Counted from the first letter of the stretch, positions 1 through 11,710 are shown. The stretch: DNA of 64,000 nucleotides from Rhodamnia argentea (GCF_020921035.1 NW_025955866.1:103840-167839); one strand, 5' to 3'. The notes: generated from the letters alone by a model not told the origin. Program-made: numbers and translations.

Positions 1-29
1 GTGCATTAGTCTTTGGTATGATCGCACCC
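1..29 (-). rRNA. 5S rRNA gene, copy 0 (partial, cut by window edge)
   Basis: Only the first 29 nt of the RNA are inside the window. The 5' end is as expected and nt 15-20 reads CAAAGAC. Confidence 0.9.
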
Positions 30-339
30 GTTATGTTATGCATTGCAAATATATTTGTAATAAATGCCCTTCCCCTTCTTGCAAAATGTTCGAACTTTCT
101 TTTTCCTGGTTTTCGTGCCTGTCGCGTGATCAGTTAACGGGATATTCCTTGGAAACGACAAACTAAGAAAAAAAATCCCCATGAATCGAAATTCGCACGT
201 AACTTTTGATCCGGAAGGACTCACGGGGCCCGTAAGTACTTTTCGGAGCTCGTTCGAGCCGGTCACGATGGGCCCGTTATGCCTTCCGAGTGCATTTCTT
301 GAGTCGTAAAAAAAAATTAAAAAGTAAAAAACGAAAATG

Positions 340-457
340 AGGGGTGCAACACGAGGACTTCCCGGGAGGTCGCCCATCCTAGTACTACTCTCGCCCAAGC
401 ACGCTTAACCCGGAGTTCGATGGGATCCGGTGCATTAGTGCTGGTATGATCGCACCC
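340..457 (-). rRNA. 5S rRNA gene, copy 1
   Basis: 118 nt. Nt 15-20 is the expected CAGCAC; nt 40-50 is 2 nt short. Confidence 0.94.
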
Positions 458-773
458 GTTATGTTATGCATTGCAAATATATTTGTAATAAATGCCCTTC
501 CCCTTCTTGCAAAATGTTCGAACTTTCTTTTTTCTGGTTTTCGTGCCTTTTGTCGCGTGATTAGTTAACGGGATATTCCTTGGAAACGACAAACTAAGAA
601 AAAAAATCCCCATGAATCGAAATTCGCACGTAACTTTTGATCCGGAAGGACTCACGGGGCCCGTAAGTACTTTTCGGAAAGCTCGTTCCGAGCCGGTCAC
701 GATGGGCCCCGTTATGCCTTCCCGAGTGCATTTCTTGAGTCGCAAAAAAATTAAAAAGTAAAAAACGAAAATG

Positions 774-892
774 AGGGGTGCAACACGAGGACTTCCCGGG
801 GAGGTCACCCATCCTAGTACTACTCTCGCCCAAGCACGCTTAACCCGGAGTTCGATGGGATCCGGTGCATTAGTGCTGGTATGATCGCACCC
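774..892 (-). rRNA. 5S rRNA gene, copy 2
   Basis: 119 nt. Nt 15-20 is the expected CAGCAC; nt 40-50 is 2 nt short; extra C at the C-box end. Confidence 0.93.
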
Positions 893-1204
893 GTTATGTT
901 ATGCATTGCAAATATATTTGTAATAAATGCCCTTCCCCTTCTTGCAAAATGTTCGAACTTTCTTTTTCCTGGTTTTCGTGCCCTGTCGCGTGATTAGTTA
1001 ACGGGATATTCCTTGGAAACGACAAACTAAGAAAAAAAATCCCCATGAATCGAAATTCGCACGTAACTTTTGATCCGGAAGGACTCACGGGGCCCGTAAG
1101 TACTTTTCGGAAGCTCGTTCGAGCCGGTCACGATGGGCCCCGTTATGCCTTCCGAGTGCATTTCTTGAGTCGCAAAAAAAATTAAAAAGTAAAAAACGAA
1201 AATG

Positions 1205-1322
1205 AGGGGTGCGACACGAGGACTTCCCGGGAGGTCGCCCATCCTAGTACTACTCTCGCCCAAGCACGCTTAACCGGAGTTCGATGGGATCCGGTGCATT
1301 AGTCTTTGGTATGATCGCACCC
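1205..1322 (-). rRNA. 5S rRNA gene, copy 3
   Basis: 118 nt. CAAAGAC at nt 15-20; nt 40-50 is 3 nt short; the 3' part reads GTGTCGC rather than GTGTTGC. Confidence 0.92.
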
Positions 1323-1637
1323 GTTATGTTATGCATTGCAAATATATTTGTAATAAATGCCCTTCCCCTTCTTGCAAAATGTTCGAACTTTCTTTTTCCT
1401 GGTTTTCGTGCCCTGTCGCGTGATTAGTTAGCGGGATATTCCTTGGAAACGACAAACTAAGAAAAAAAATCCCCATGAATCGAAATTCGCACGTAACTTT
1501 TGATCCGGAAGGACTCACGGGGCCCGTAAGTACTTTTCGGAAAGCTCGTTCCGAACCGGTCACGATGGGCCCCGTTATGCCTTCCCGAGTGCATTTCTTG
1601 AGTCGCAAAAAAAATTAAAAAGTAAAAAACGAAAATG

Positions 1638-1756
1638 AGGGGTGCAACACGAGGACTTCCCGGGAGGTCACCCATCCTAGTACTACTCTCGCCCAAGCAC
1701 GCTTAACTCCGGAGTTCGATGGGATCCGGTGCATTAGTGCTGGTATGATCGCACCC
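1638..1756 (-). rRNA. 5S rRNA gene, copy 4
   Basis: 119 nt. Expected CAGCAC; nt 40-50 is only 1 nt short, with CCGGAG in place of CCGAAG, an intermediate form. Confidence 0.94.
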
Positions 1757-2070
1757 GTTATGTTATGCATTGCAAATATATTTGTAATAAATGCCCTTCC
1801 CCTTCTTGCAAAATGTTCGAACTTTCTTTTTTCCTGGTTTTCGTGCCCTGTCGCGTGATTAGTTAACGGGATATTCCTTGGAAACGACAAACTAAGAAAA
1901 AAAATCCCCATGAATCGAAATTCGCACGTAACTTTTGATCCGGAAGGACTCACGGGGCCCGTAAGTACTTTTCGGAAGCTCGTTCGAGCCGGTCACGATG
2001 GGCCCCGTTATGCCTTTCCGAGTGCATTTCTTGAGTCGCAAAAAAAATTAAAAAGTAAAAAACGAAAATG

Positions 2071-2191
2071 AGGGGTGCAACACGAGGACTTCCCGGGAGG
2101 TCACCCATCCCTAGTACTACTCTCGCCCAAGCACGCTTAACCGGAGTTCTGATGGGATCCGGTGCATTAGTGCTTTGGTATGATCGCACCC
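2071..2191 (-). rRNA. 5S rRNA gene, copy 5
   Basis: 121 nt. Nt 15-20 is an intermediate CAAAGCAC (2 nt longer); A40 is kept but AA at 49-50 is lost; one extra G before the C box (TAGGGATGG). Confidence 0.92.
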
Positions 2192-2505
2192 GTTATGTTA
2201 TGCATTGCAAATATATTTGTAATAAATGCCCTTCCCCTTCTTGCAAAATGTTCGAACTTTCTTTTTTCCTGGTTTTCGTGCCCTGTCGCGTGATTAGTTA
2301 ACGGGATATTCCTTGGAAACGACAAACTAAGAAAAAAAATCCCCATGAATCGAAATTCGCACGTAACTTTTGATCCGGAAGGACTCACGGGGCCCGTAAG
2401 TACTTTTCGGAAGCTCGTTCGAGCCGGTCCACGATGGGCCCCGTTATGCCTTCCGAGTGCATTTCTTGAGTCGCAAAAAAAATTAAAAAGTAAAAAACGA
2501 AAATG

Positions 2506-2624
2506 AGGGGTGCAACACGAGGACTTCCCGGGAGGTCGCCCATCCTAGTACTACTCTCGCCCAAGCACGCTTAACCCGGAGTTCGATGGGATCCGGTGCA
2601 TTAGTCTTTGGTATGATCGCACCC
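2506..2624 (-). rRNA. 5S rRNA gene, copy 6
   Basis: 119 nt. CAAAGAC at nt 15-20; nt 40-50 is 2 nt short. Confidence 0.93.
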
Positions 2625-2938
2625 GTTATGTTATGCATTGCAAATATATTTGTAATAAATGCCCTTCCCCTTCTTGCAAAATGTTCGAACTTTCTTTTTC
2701 CTGGTTTTCGTGCCCTGTCGCGTGATTAGTTAACGGGATATTCCTTGGAAGCGACAAACTAAGAAAAAAAATCCCCATGAATCGAAATTCGCACGTAACT
2801 TTTGATCCGGAAGGACTCACGGGGCCCGTAAGTACTTTTCGGAAGCTCGTTCGAGCCGGTCACGATGGGCCCCGTTATGCCTTCCCGAGTGCATTTCTTG
2901 AGTCGCAAAAAAAAATTAAAAAGTAAAAAACGAAAATG

Positions 2939-3057
2939 AGGGGTGCAACACGAGGACTTCCCGGGAGGTCACCCATCCTAGTACTACTCTCGCCCAAGCA
3001 CGCTTAACCCGGAGTTCGATGGGATCCGGTGCATTAGTCTTTGGTATGATCGCACCC
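2939..3057 (-). rRNA. 5S rRNA gene, copy 7
   Basis: 119 nt. CAAAGAC; nt 40-50 is 2 nt short. Confidence 0.93.
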
Positions 3058-3374
3058 GTTATGTTATGCATTGCAAATATATTTGTAATAAATGCCCTTC
3101 CCCTTCTTGCAAAATGTTCGAACTTTCTTTTTCCTGGTTTTCGTGCCCTGTCGCGTGATTAGTTAACGGGATATTCCTTGGAAAGCGACAAACTAAGAAA
3201 AAAAATCCCCATGAATCGAAATTCGCACGTAACTTTTGATCCGAAGAAGGACTCACGGGGCCCGTAAGTACTTTTCGGAAAGCTCGTTCGAGCCGGTCAC
3301 GATGGGCCCCGTTATGCCTTTCCGAGTGCATTTCTTGAGTCGCAAAAAAAATTAAAAAGTAAAAAACGAAAATG

Positions 3375-3494
3375 AGGGGTGCAACACGGGGACTTCCCGG
3401 GAGGTCACCCATCCTAGTACTACTCTCGCCCAAGCACGCTTAACCCGGAGTTCGATGGGATCCGGTGCATTAGTCTTTGGTATGATCGCTACCC
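3375..3494 (-). rRNA. 5S rRNA gene, copy 8
   Basis: 120 nt. 5' end reads GGGTAGCG (1 nt inserted); CAAAGAC; nt 40-50 is 2 nt short. Confidence 0.92.
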
Positions 3495-3807
3495 GTTATG
3501 TTATGCATTGCAAATATATTTGTAATAAATGCCCTTCCCCTTCTTGCAAAATGTTCGAACTTTCTTTTTTCTGGTTTTCGTGCCTGTCGCGTGATTAGTT
3601 AACGGGATATTCCTTGGAAACGACAAACTAAGAAAAAAAAATCCCCATGAATCGAAATTCGCACGTAACTTTTGATCCGGAAGGACTCACGGGGCCCGTA
3701 AGTACTTTTCGGAAAGCTCGTTCGAGCCGGTCACGATGGGCCCCGTTATGCCTTCCGAGTGCATTTCTTGAGTCGCAAAAAAAATTAAAAAGTAAAAAAC
3801 GAAAATG

Positions 3808-3925
3808 AGGGGTGCAACACGAGGACTTCCCGGGAGGTCGCCCATCCTAGTACTACTCTCGCCCAAGCACGCTTAGCCGGAGTTCGATGGGATCCGGTGC
3901 ATTAGTCTTTGGTATGATCGCACCC
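3808..3925 (-). rRNA. 5S rRNA gene, copy 9
   Basis: 118 nt. CAAAGAC; nt 40-50 is 3 nt short and followed by CTAAG instead of TTAAG. Confidence 0.92.
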
Positions 3926-4237
3926 GTTATGTTATGCATTGCAAATATATTTGTAATAAATGCCCTTCCCCTTCTTGCAAAATGTTCGAACTTTCTTTCT
4001 TCCTGGTTTTCGTGCCCTGTCGCGTGATTAGTTAGCGGGATATTCCTTGGAAACGACAAACTAAGAAAAAAAATCCCCATGAATCGAAATTCGCACGTAA
4101 CTTTTGATCCGGAAGGACTCACGGGGCCCGTAAGTACTTTTCGGAAAGCTCGTTCGAGCCGGTCACGATGGGCCCGTTATGCCTTCCGAGTGCATTTCTT
4201 GAGTCGCAAAAAAATTAAAAAGTAAAAAACGAAAATG

Positions 4238-4358
4238 AGGGGTGCAACACGAGGACTTCCCGGGAGGTCACCCATCCTAGTACTACTCTCGCCCAAGCAC
4301 GCTTAACTTCGGAGTTCTGATGGGATCCGGTGCATTAGTCTTTGGTATGATCGCACCC
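4238..4358 (-). rRNA. 5S rRNA gene, copy 10
   Basis: 121 nt. CAAAGAC, but nt 40-50 is complete. Confidence 0.94.
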
Positions 4359-4675
4359 GTTATGTTATGCATTGCAAATATATTTGTAATAAATGCCCTT
4401 CCCCTTCTTGCAAAATGTTCGAACTTTCTTTTTTCCTGGTTTTCGTGCCCTGTCGCGTGATTAGTTAACGGGATATTCCTTGGAAACGACAAACTAAGAA
4501 AAAAAATCCCCATGAATCGAAATTCGCACGTAACTTTTGATCCGGGAAGGACTCACGGGGCCCGTAAGTACTTTTCGGAAGCTCGTTCCGAACCGGTCAC
4601 GATGGGCCCCGTTATGCCTTCCCGAGTGCATTTCTTGAGTCGCAAAAAAAAATTAAAAAGTAAAAAACGAAAATG

Positions 4676-4795
4676 AGGGGTGCAACACGAGGACTTCCCG
4701 GGGAGGTCGCCCATCCTAGTACTACTCTCGCCCAAGCACGCTTAACCCGGAGTTCGATGGGATCCGGTGCATTAGTCTTTGGTATGATCGCACCC
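4676..4795 (-). rRNA. 5S rRNA gene, copy 11
   Basis: 120 nt. CAAAGAC; nt 40-50 is 2 nt short; extra C. Confidence 0.92.
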
Positions 4796-5109
4796 GTTAT
4801 GTTATGCATTGCAAATATATTTGTAATAAATGCCCTTCCCCTTCTTGCAAAATGTTCGAACTTTCTTTTTCCTGGTTTTCGTGCCCTGTCGCGTGATTAG
4901 TTAACGGGATATTCCTTGGAAACGACAAACTAAGAAAAAAAATCCCCATGAATCGAAATTCGCACGTAACTTTTGATCCGGAAGGACTCACGGGGCCCGT
5001 AAGTACTTTTCGGAAAGCTCGTTCGAGCCGGTCCACGATGGGCCCCGTTATGCCTTCCGAGTGCATTTCTTGAGTCGCAAAAAAAATTAAAAAGTAAAAA
5101 ACGAAAATG

Positions 5110-5229
5110 AGGGGGTGCAACACGAGGACTTCCCGGGAGGTCGCCCATCCTAGTACTACTCTCGCCCAAGCACGCTTAACCGGAGTTCGATGGGATCCGG
5201 TGCATTAGTGCTTTGGTATGATCGCACCC
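5110..5229 (-). rRNA. 5S rRNA gene, copy 12
   Basis: 120 nt. Intermediate CAAAGCAC at nt 15-20; nt 40-50 is 3 nt short; one extra C in the 3'-terminal C run. Confidence 0.92.
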
Positions 5230-5541
5230 GTTATGTTATGCATTGCAAATATATTTGTAATAAATGCCCTTCCCCTTCTTGCAAAATGTTCGAACTTTCT
5301 TTTTCCTGGTTTTCGTGCCCTGTCGCGTGATTAGTTAACGGGATATTCCTTGGAAACGACAAACTAAGAAAAAAAATCCCCATGAATCGAAATTCGCACG
5401 TAACTTTTGATCCGGAAGGACTCACGGGGCCCGTAAGTACTTTTCGGAAGCTCGTTCGAGCCGGTCACGATGGGCCCCGTTATGCCTTCCGAGTGCATTT
5501 CTTGAGTCGCAAAAAAAATTAAAAAGTAAAAAACGAAAATG

Positions 5542-5661
5542 AGGGGTGCAACACGAGGACTTCCCGGGAGGTCACCCATCCTAGTACTACTCTCGCCCAA
5601 GCACGCTTAACTTCGGAGTTCTGATGGGATCCGGTGCATTAGTCTTTGGTATGATCGCCCC
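5542..5661 (-). rRNA. 5S rRNA gene, copy 13
   Basis: 120 nt. Nt 40-50 is complete; CAAAGAC; 5' end reads GGGGCGATC, lacking T4. Confidence 0.92.
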
Positions 5662-5973
5662 GTTATGTTATGCATTGCAAATATATTTGTAATAAATGCC
5701 CTTCCCCTTCTTGCAAAATGTTCGAACTTTCTTTTTCCTGGTTTTCGTGCCTGTCGCGTGATTAGTTAACGGGATATTCCTTGGAAACGACAAACTAAGA
5801 AAAAAAATCCCCATGAATCGAAATTCGCACGTAACTTTTGATCCGGGAAGGACTCACGGGGCCCGTAAGTACTTTTCGGAAAGCTCGTTCGAGCCGGTCA
5901 CGATGGGCCCGTTATGCCTTCCCGAGTGCATTTCTTGAGTCGAAAAAAAATTAAAAAGTAAAAAACGAAAATG

Positions 5974-6092
5974 AGGGGTGCAACACGAGGACTTCCCGGG
6001 AGGTCACCCATCCTAGTACTACTCTCGCCCAAGCACGCTTAACCCGGAGTTCGATGGGATCCGGTGCATTAGTCTTTGGTATGATCGCACCC
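5974..6092 (-). rRNA. 5S rRNA gene, copy 14
   Basis: 119 nt. CAAAGAC; nt 40-50 is 2 nt short. Confidence 0.93.
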
Positions 6093-6404
6093 GTTATGTT
6101 ATGCATTGCAAATATATTTGTAATAAATGCCCTTCCCCTTCTTGCAAAATGTTCGAACTTTCTTTTTCCTGGTTTTCGTGCCCTGTCGCGTGATTAGTTA
6201 ACGGGATATTCCTTGGAAACGACAAACTAAGAAAAAAAATCCCCATGAATCGAAATTCGCACGTAACTTTTGATCCGGAAGGACTCACGGGGCCCGTAAG
6301 TACTTTTCGGGGAGCTCGTTCGAGCCGGTCACGATGGGCCCGTTATGCCTTCCGAGTGCATTTCTTGAGTCGCAAAAAAAATTAAAAAGTAAAAAACGAA
6401 AATG

Positions 6405-6523
6405 AGGGGTGCAACACGAGGACTTCCCGGGAGGTCACCCATCCTAGTACTACTCTCGCCCAAGCACGCTTAACCCGGAGTTCGATGGGATCCGGTGCAT
6501 TAGTCTTTGGTATGATCGCACCC
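6405..6523 (-). rRNA. 5S rRNA gene, copy 15
   Basis: 119 nt. CAAAGAC; nt 40-50 is 2 nt short. Confidence 0.93.
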
Positions 6524-6840
6524 GTTATGTTATGCATTGCAAATATATTTGTAATAAATGCCCTTCCCCTTCTTGCAAAATGTTCGAACTTTCTTTTTCC
6601 TGGTTTTTCGTGCCCTGTCGCGTGATTAGTTAACGGGATATTCCTTGGAAAGCGACAAACTAAGAAAAAAAAATCCCCATGAATCGAAATTCGCACGTAA
6701 CTTTTGATCCAGGAAGGACTCACGGGGCCCGTAAGTACTTTTCGGAAGCTCGTTCGAGCCGGTCACGATGGGCCCCGTTATGCCTTCCGAGTGCATTTCT
6801 TGAGTCGCAAAAAAAAATTAAAAAGTAAAAAACGAAAATG

Positions 6841-6959
6841 AGGGGTGCAACACGAGGACTTCCCGGGAGGTCACCCATCCTAGTACTACTCTCGCCCAAG
6901 CACGCTTAACCCGGAGTTCGATGGGATCCGGTGCATTAGTCTTTGGTATGATCGCACCC
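6841..6959 (-). rRNA. 5S rRNA gene, copy 16
   Basis: 119 nt. CAAAGAC; nt 40-50 is 2 nt short. Confidence 0.93.
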
Positions 6960-7269
6960 GTTATGTTATGCATTGCAAATATATTTGTAATAAATGCCCT
7001 TCCCCTTCTTGCAAAATGTTCGAACTTTCTTTTTTCCTGGTTTTTCGTGCCTGTCGCGTGATTAGTTAGCGGGATATTCCTTGGAAACGACAAACTAAAA
7101 AAAAAATCCCCATGAATCGAAATTCGCACGTAACTTTTGATCCGGAAGGACTCACGGGGCCCGTAAGTACTTTTCGGAAGCTCGTTCGAGCCGGTCACGA
7201 TGGGCCCCGTTATGCCTTCCGAGTGCATTTCTTGAGTTAAAAAAAATTAAAAAGTAAAAAACGAAAATG

Positions 7270-7387
7270 AGGGGTGCAACGCGAGGACTTCCCGGGAGGT
7301 CACCCATCCTAGTACTACTCTCGCCCAAGCACGCTTAACCGGAGTTCGATGGGATCCGGTGCATTAGTCTTTGGTATGATCGCACCC
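7270..7387 (-). rRNA. 5S rRNA gene, copy 17
   Basis: 118 nt. CAAAGAC; nt 40-50 is 3 nt short; CTCGCGTTGC in the 3' part. Confidence 0.92.
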
Positions 7388-7701
7388 GTTATGTTATGCA
7401 TTGCAAATATATTTGTAATAAATGCCCTTCCCCTTCTTGCAAAATGTTCGAACTTTCTTTTTCCTGGTTTTCGTGCCTGTCGCGTGATTAGTTAACGGGA
7501 TATTCCTTGGAAACGACAAACTAAGAAAAAAAATCCCCATGAATCGAAATTCGCACGTAACTTTTGATCCGGGAAGGACTCACGGGGCCCGTAAGTACTT
7601 TTTCGGAAGCTCGTTCGAGCCGGTCACGATGGGCCCCGTTATGCCTTCCCAGTGCATTTCTTGAGTCGCAAAAAAAAATTAAAAAGTAAAAAACGAAAAT
7701 G

Positions 7702-7820
7702 AGGGGTGCGACGCGAGGACTTCCCGGGAGGTCGCCCATCCTAGTACTACTCTCGCCCAAGCACGCTTAACCCGGAGTTCGATGGGATCCGGTGCATTAG
7801 TCTTTGGTATGATCGCACCC
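7702..7820 (-). rRNA. 5S rRNA gene, copy 18
   Basis: 119 nt. CAAAGAC; nt 40-50 is 2 nt short; CTCGCGTCGC in the 3' part. Confidence 0.92.
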
Positions 7821-8132
7821 GTTATGTTATGCATTGCAAATATATTTGTAATAAATGCCCTTCCCCTTCTTGCAAAATGTTCGAACTTTCTTTTTCCTGG
7901 TTTTCGTGCCCTGTCGCGTGATTAGTTAACGGGATATTCCTTGGAAGCGACAAACTAAGAAAAAAAATCCCCATGAATCGAAATTCGCACGTAACTTTTG
8001 ATCCGGGAAGGACTCACGGGGCCCGTAAGTACTTTTCGGAAAGCTCGTTCGAGCCGGTCACGATGGGCCCGTTATGCCTTCCGAGTGCATTTCTTGAGTC
8101 GCAAAAAAATTAAAAAGTAAAAAACGAAAATG

Positions 8133-8251
8133 AGGGGTGCAACACGAGGACTTCCCGGGAGGTCGCCCATCCTAGTACTACTCTCGCCCAAGCACGCTTA
8201 ACCCGGAGTTCGATGGGATCCGGTGCATTAGTCTTTGGTATGATCGCACCC
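8133..8251 (-). rRNA. 5S rRNA gene, copy 19
   Basis: 119 nt. CAAAGAC; nt 40-50 is 2 nt short. The spacer on its promoter side is the first with GTGAATCG. Confidence 0.93.
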
Positions 8252-8563
8252 GTTATGTTATGCATTGCAAATATATTTGTAATAAATGCCCTTCCCCTTC
8301 TTGCAAAATGTTCGAACTTTCTTTTTCCTGGTTTTCGTGCCCTGTCGCGTGATTAGTTAACGGGATATTCCTTGGAAACGACAAACTAAGAAAAAAAATC
8401 CCCGTGAATCGAAATTCGCACGTAACTTTTGATCCGGAAGGACTCACGGGGCCCGTAAGTACTTTTCGGAAAGCTCGTTCGAGCCGGTCACGATGGGCCC
8501 GTTATGCCTTCCGAGTGCATTTCTTGAGTCGCAAAAAAAATTAAAAAGTAAAAAACGAAAATG

Positions 8564-8680
8564 AGGGGTGCAACGCGAGGACTTCCCGGGAGGTCACCCA
8601 TCCTAGTACTACTCTCGCCCAAGCACGCTTAACCGGAGTTCGATGGGATCCGGTGCATTAGTGCTGGTATGATCGCACCC
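8564..8680 (-). rRNA. 5S rRNA gene, copy 20
   Basis: 117 nt. Expected CAGCAC; nt 40-50 is 3 nt short. Confidence 0.93.
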
Positions 8681-8995
8681 GTTATGTTATGCATTGCAAA
8701 TATATTTGTAATAAATGCCCTTCCCCTTCTTGCAAAATGTTCGAACTTTCTTTTTTCCTGGTTTTCGTGCCCTGTCGCGTGATTAGTTAACGGGATATTC
8801 CTTGGAAACGACAAACTAAGAAAAAAAATCCCCATGAATCGAAATTCGCACGTAACTTTTGATCCGGAAGGACTCACGGGGCCCGTAAGTAACTTTTCGG
8901 AAAGCTCGTTCGAGCCGGTCACGATGGGCCCCGTTATGCCTTCCGAGTGCATTTCTTGAGTCGCAAAAAAAATTAAAAAGTAAAAAACGAAAATG

Positions 8996-9115
8996 AGGGG
9001 TGCGACACGAGGACTTCCCGGGGAGGTCACCCATCCTAGTACTACTCTCGCCCAAGCACGCTTAACCCGGAGTTCGATGGGATCCGGTGCATTAGTCTTT
9101 GGTATGATCGCACCC
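8996..9115 (-). rRNA. 5S rRNA gene, copy 21
   Basis: 120 nt. CAAAGAC; nt 40-50 is 2 nt short; extra C. Confidence 0.92.
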
Positions 9116-9432
9116 GTTATGTTATGCATTGCAAATATATTTGTAATAAATGCCCTTCCCCTTCTTGCAAAATGTTCGAACTTTCTTTTTTCCTGGTTTT
9201 TTCGTGCCCGTCGCGTGATTAGTTAACGGGATATTCCTTGGAAACGACAAACTAAGAAAAAAAATCCCCATGAATCGAAATTCGCACGTAACTTTTGATC
9301 CGGAAGGACTCACGGGGCCCGTAAGTACTTTTCGGAAAGCTCGTTCCGAACCGGTCACGATGGGCCCCGTTATGCCTTCCCGAGTGCATTTCTTGAGTCG
9401 CAAAAAAAATTAAAAAGTAAAAAACGAAAATG

Positions 9433-9550
9433 AGGGGTGCAACACGAGGACTTCCCGGGAGGTCGCCCATCCTAGTACTACTCTCGCCCAAGCACGCTTA
9501 ACCCGGAGTTCGATGGGATCCGGTGCATTAGTGCTGGTATGATCGCACCC
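9433..9550 (-). rRNA. 5S rRNA gene, copy 22
   Basis: 118 nt. Expected CAGCAC; nt 40-50 is 2 nt short. Confidence 0.94.
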
Positions 9551-9866
9551 GTTATGTTATGCATTGCAAATATATTTGTAATAAATGCCCTTCCCCTTCT
9601 TGCAAAATGTTCGAACTTTCTTTCTTCCTGGTTTTCGTGCCCTGTCGCGTGATTAGTTAACGGGATATTCCTTGGAAACGACAAACTAAGAAAAAAAATC
9701 CCCGTGAATCGAAATTCGCACGTAACTTTTGATCCGGAAGGACTCACGGGGCCCGTAAGTACTTTTCGGAAAGCTCGTTCCGAGCCGGTCACGATGGGCC
9801 CCGTTATGCCTTCCCGAGTGCATTTCTTGAGTCGCAAAAAAAATTAAAAAGTAAAAAACGAAAATG

Positions 9867-9983
9867 AGGGGTGCAACACGAGGACTTCCCAGGAGGTCGC
9901 CCATCCTAGTACTACTCTCGCCCAAGCACGCTTAACCGGAGTTCGATGGGATCCGGTGCATTAGTGCTGGTATGATCGCACCC
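9867..9983 (-). rRNA. 5S rRNA gene, copy 23
   Basis: 117 nt. Expected CAGCAC; nt 40-50 is 3 nt short; C box ends CTCCTGGG. Confidence 0.93.
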
Positions 9984-10298
9984 GTTATGTTATGCATTGC
10001 AAATATATTTGTAATAAATGCCCTTCCCCTTCTTGCAAAATGTTCGAACTTTCTTTCTTCCTGGTTTTCGTGCCTGTCGCGTGATTAGTTAACGGGATAT
10101 TCCTTGGAAACGACAAACTAAGAAAAAAAATCCCCATGAATCGAAATTCGCACGTAACTTTTGATCCGGAAGGACTCACGGGGCCCGTAAGTACTTTTCG
10201 GAAAGCTCGTTCCGAACCGGTCACGATGGGCCCCGTTATGCCTTCCCGAGTGCATTTCTTGAGTCGCAAAAAAAATTAAAAAGTAAAAAACGAAAATG

Positions 10299-10416
10299 AG
10301 GGGTGCGACACGAGGACTTCCCGGGAGGTCGCCCATCCTAGTACTACTCTCGCCCAAGCACGCTTAACCGGAGTTCGATGGGATCCGGTGCATTAGTCTT
10401 TGGTATGATCGCACCC
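10299..10416 (-). rRNA. 5S rRNA gene, copy 24
   Basis: 118 nt. CAAAGAC; nt 40-50 is 3 nt short. Confidence 0.92.
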
Positions 10417-10729
10417 GTTATGTTATGCATTGCAAATATATTTGTAATAAATGCCCTTCCCCTTCTTGCAAAATGTTCGAACTTTCTTTTTTCCTGGTTT
10501 TCGTGCCTGTCGCGTGATTAGTTAACGGGATATTCCTTGGAAACGACAAACTAAGAAAAAAAAATCCCCGTGAATCGAAATTCGCACGTAACTTTTGATC
10601 CGGAAGGACTCACGGGGCCCGTAAGTACTTTTCGGAAAGCTCGTTCGAGCCGGTCACGATGGGCCCGTTATGCCTTCCGAGTGCATTTCTTGAGTCGCAA
10701 AAAAAATTAAAAAGTAAAAAACGAAAATG

Positions 10730-10848
10730 AGGGGTGCAACACGAGGACTTCCCGGGAGGTCACCCATCCCTAGTACTACTCTCGCCCAAGCACGCTTAAC
10801 CGGAGTTCGATGGGATCCGGTGCATTAGTCTTTGGTATGATCGCACCC
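10730..10848 (-). rRNA. 5S rRNA gene, copy 25
   Basis: 119 nt. CAAAGAC; nt 40-50 is 3 nt short; extra G before the C box (TAGGGATGG). Confidence 0.92.
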
Positions 10849-11160
10849 GTTATGTTATGCATTGCAAATATATTTGTAATAAATGCCCTTCCCCTTCTTG
10901 CAAAATGTTCGAACTTTCTTTTTCCTGGTTTTTCGTGCCCTGTCGCGTGATTAGTTAACGGGATATTCCTTGGAAACGACAAACTAAGAAAAAAAATCCC
11001 CATGAATCGAAATTCGCACGTAACTTTTGATCCAGAAGGACTCACGGGGCCCGTAAGTACTTTTCGGAAGCTCGTTCGAACCGGTCACGATGGGCCCCGT
11101 TATGCCTTCCGAGTGCATTTCTTGAGTCGCAAAAAAATTAAAAAGTAAAAAACGAAAATG

Positions 11161-11278
11161 AGGGGTGCAACACGAGGACTTCCCGGGAGGTCACCCATCC
11201 TAGTACTACTCTCGCCCAAGCACGCTTAACCCGGAGTTCGATGGGATCCGGTGCATTAGTGCTGGTATGATCGCACCC
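11161..11278 (-). rRNA. 5S rRNA gene, copy 26
   Basis: 118 nt. Expected CAGCAC; nt 40-50 is 2 nt short. Confidence 0.94.
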
Positions 11279-11559
11279 GTTATGTTATGCATTGCAAATA
11301 TATTTGTAATAAATGCCCTTCCCCTTCTTGCAAAATGTTCGAACTTTCTTTCTTCCTGGTTTTCGTGCCCTGTCGCGTGATTAGTTAACGGGATATTCCT
11401 TGGAAACGACAAACTAAGAAAAAAAATCCCCGTGAATCGAAATTCGCACGTAACTTTTGATCCGGAAGGACTCACGGGGCCCGTAAGTACTTTTCGGAAG
11501 CTCGTTCGAACCGGTCACGATGGGCCCGTTATGCCTTCCGAGTGCATTTCTTGAGTCGC

Positions 11560-11590
11560 AAAAAAAATTAAAAAGTAAAAAACGAAAATG
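11560..11590 (-). terminator. Pol III T-run terminator, left type (example: copy 27)
   Basis: Directly after the gene 3' end the minus strand reads CATTTTCG, then runs of 6, 5 and 7-9 T separated by AC and AA. Runs of four or more T on the non-template strand are the normal Pol III stop. The run lengths vary by one or two between units. Confidence 0.85.
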
Positions 11591-11710
11591 AGGGGTGCGA
11601 CACGAGGACTTCCCAGGAGGTCACCCATCCTAGTACTACTCTCGCCCAAGCACGCTTAACTTCGGAGTTCTGATGGGATCCGGTGCATTAGTGCTGGTAT
11701 GATCGCACCC
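11591..11710 (-). rRNA. 5S rRNA gene, copy 27 (full-length reference copy)
   Basis: This 120-nt copy has the expected plant 5S sequence at every site that varies elsewhere: GGGTGCGATC at the 5' end, CAGCAC at nt 15-20, complete AGAACTCCGAA at nt 40-50, and CTCCTGGG at the C-box end. The product is the 5S RNA of the large ribosomal subunit, made by RNA polymerase III. The first and last six to seven bases (GGGTGC and GCACCCC) can pair as helix I. One base near the 3' end (GTGTCGC) differs from the commonest plant form. With copy 34 it is the best candidate for an active gene in the window. Confidence 0.98.
11614..11661 (-). promoter_or_regulatory. Internal control region of 5S (example: copy 27)
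   Basis: This spans about nt 50-97 of the gene. It holds the A box (AGTTAAGCGTGCTTG), the intermediate element (GCGAGA core) and the C box (AGGATGGGTGACCTCCTG), the TFIIIA and TFIIIC contact regions of 5S genes. Copy 27 has the expected sequence throughout. In most other copies the first A of the A box and the A before it are missing, the C box ends in CCCG, and GGGTGACC alternates with GGGCGACC. Confidence 0.85.

Larger units (their letters stand above)
1..8251 (-). repeat. Array block A, left spacer subtype
   Basis: All spacers here read ATGAATCG at the diagnostic site, CGGAAGGACTC (or one-base variants) 30 bp further on, GTCGCGTGATTAG in the promoter-distal half, and AAAAAGTAAAAAACG before the gene 3' end. 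No spacer of the right-hand subtype occurs in this block. Confidence 0.85.

Noticed and set aside
7016-7030. Perfect palindrome GTTCGAAC present in each spacer.
   Set aside because: Eight bases, at the same place in all units; no sign of a protein site beyond being part of the conserved upstream block.
11500-11545. Two GGGCCC-containing segments in each spacer as a possible hairpin or origin.
   Set aside because: The flanks do not pair over a useful length, and no origin-like features were seen.
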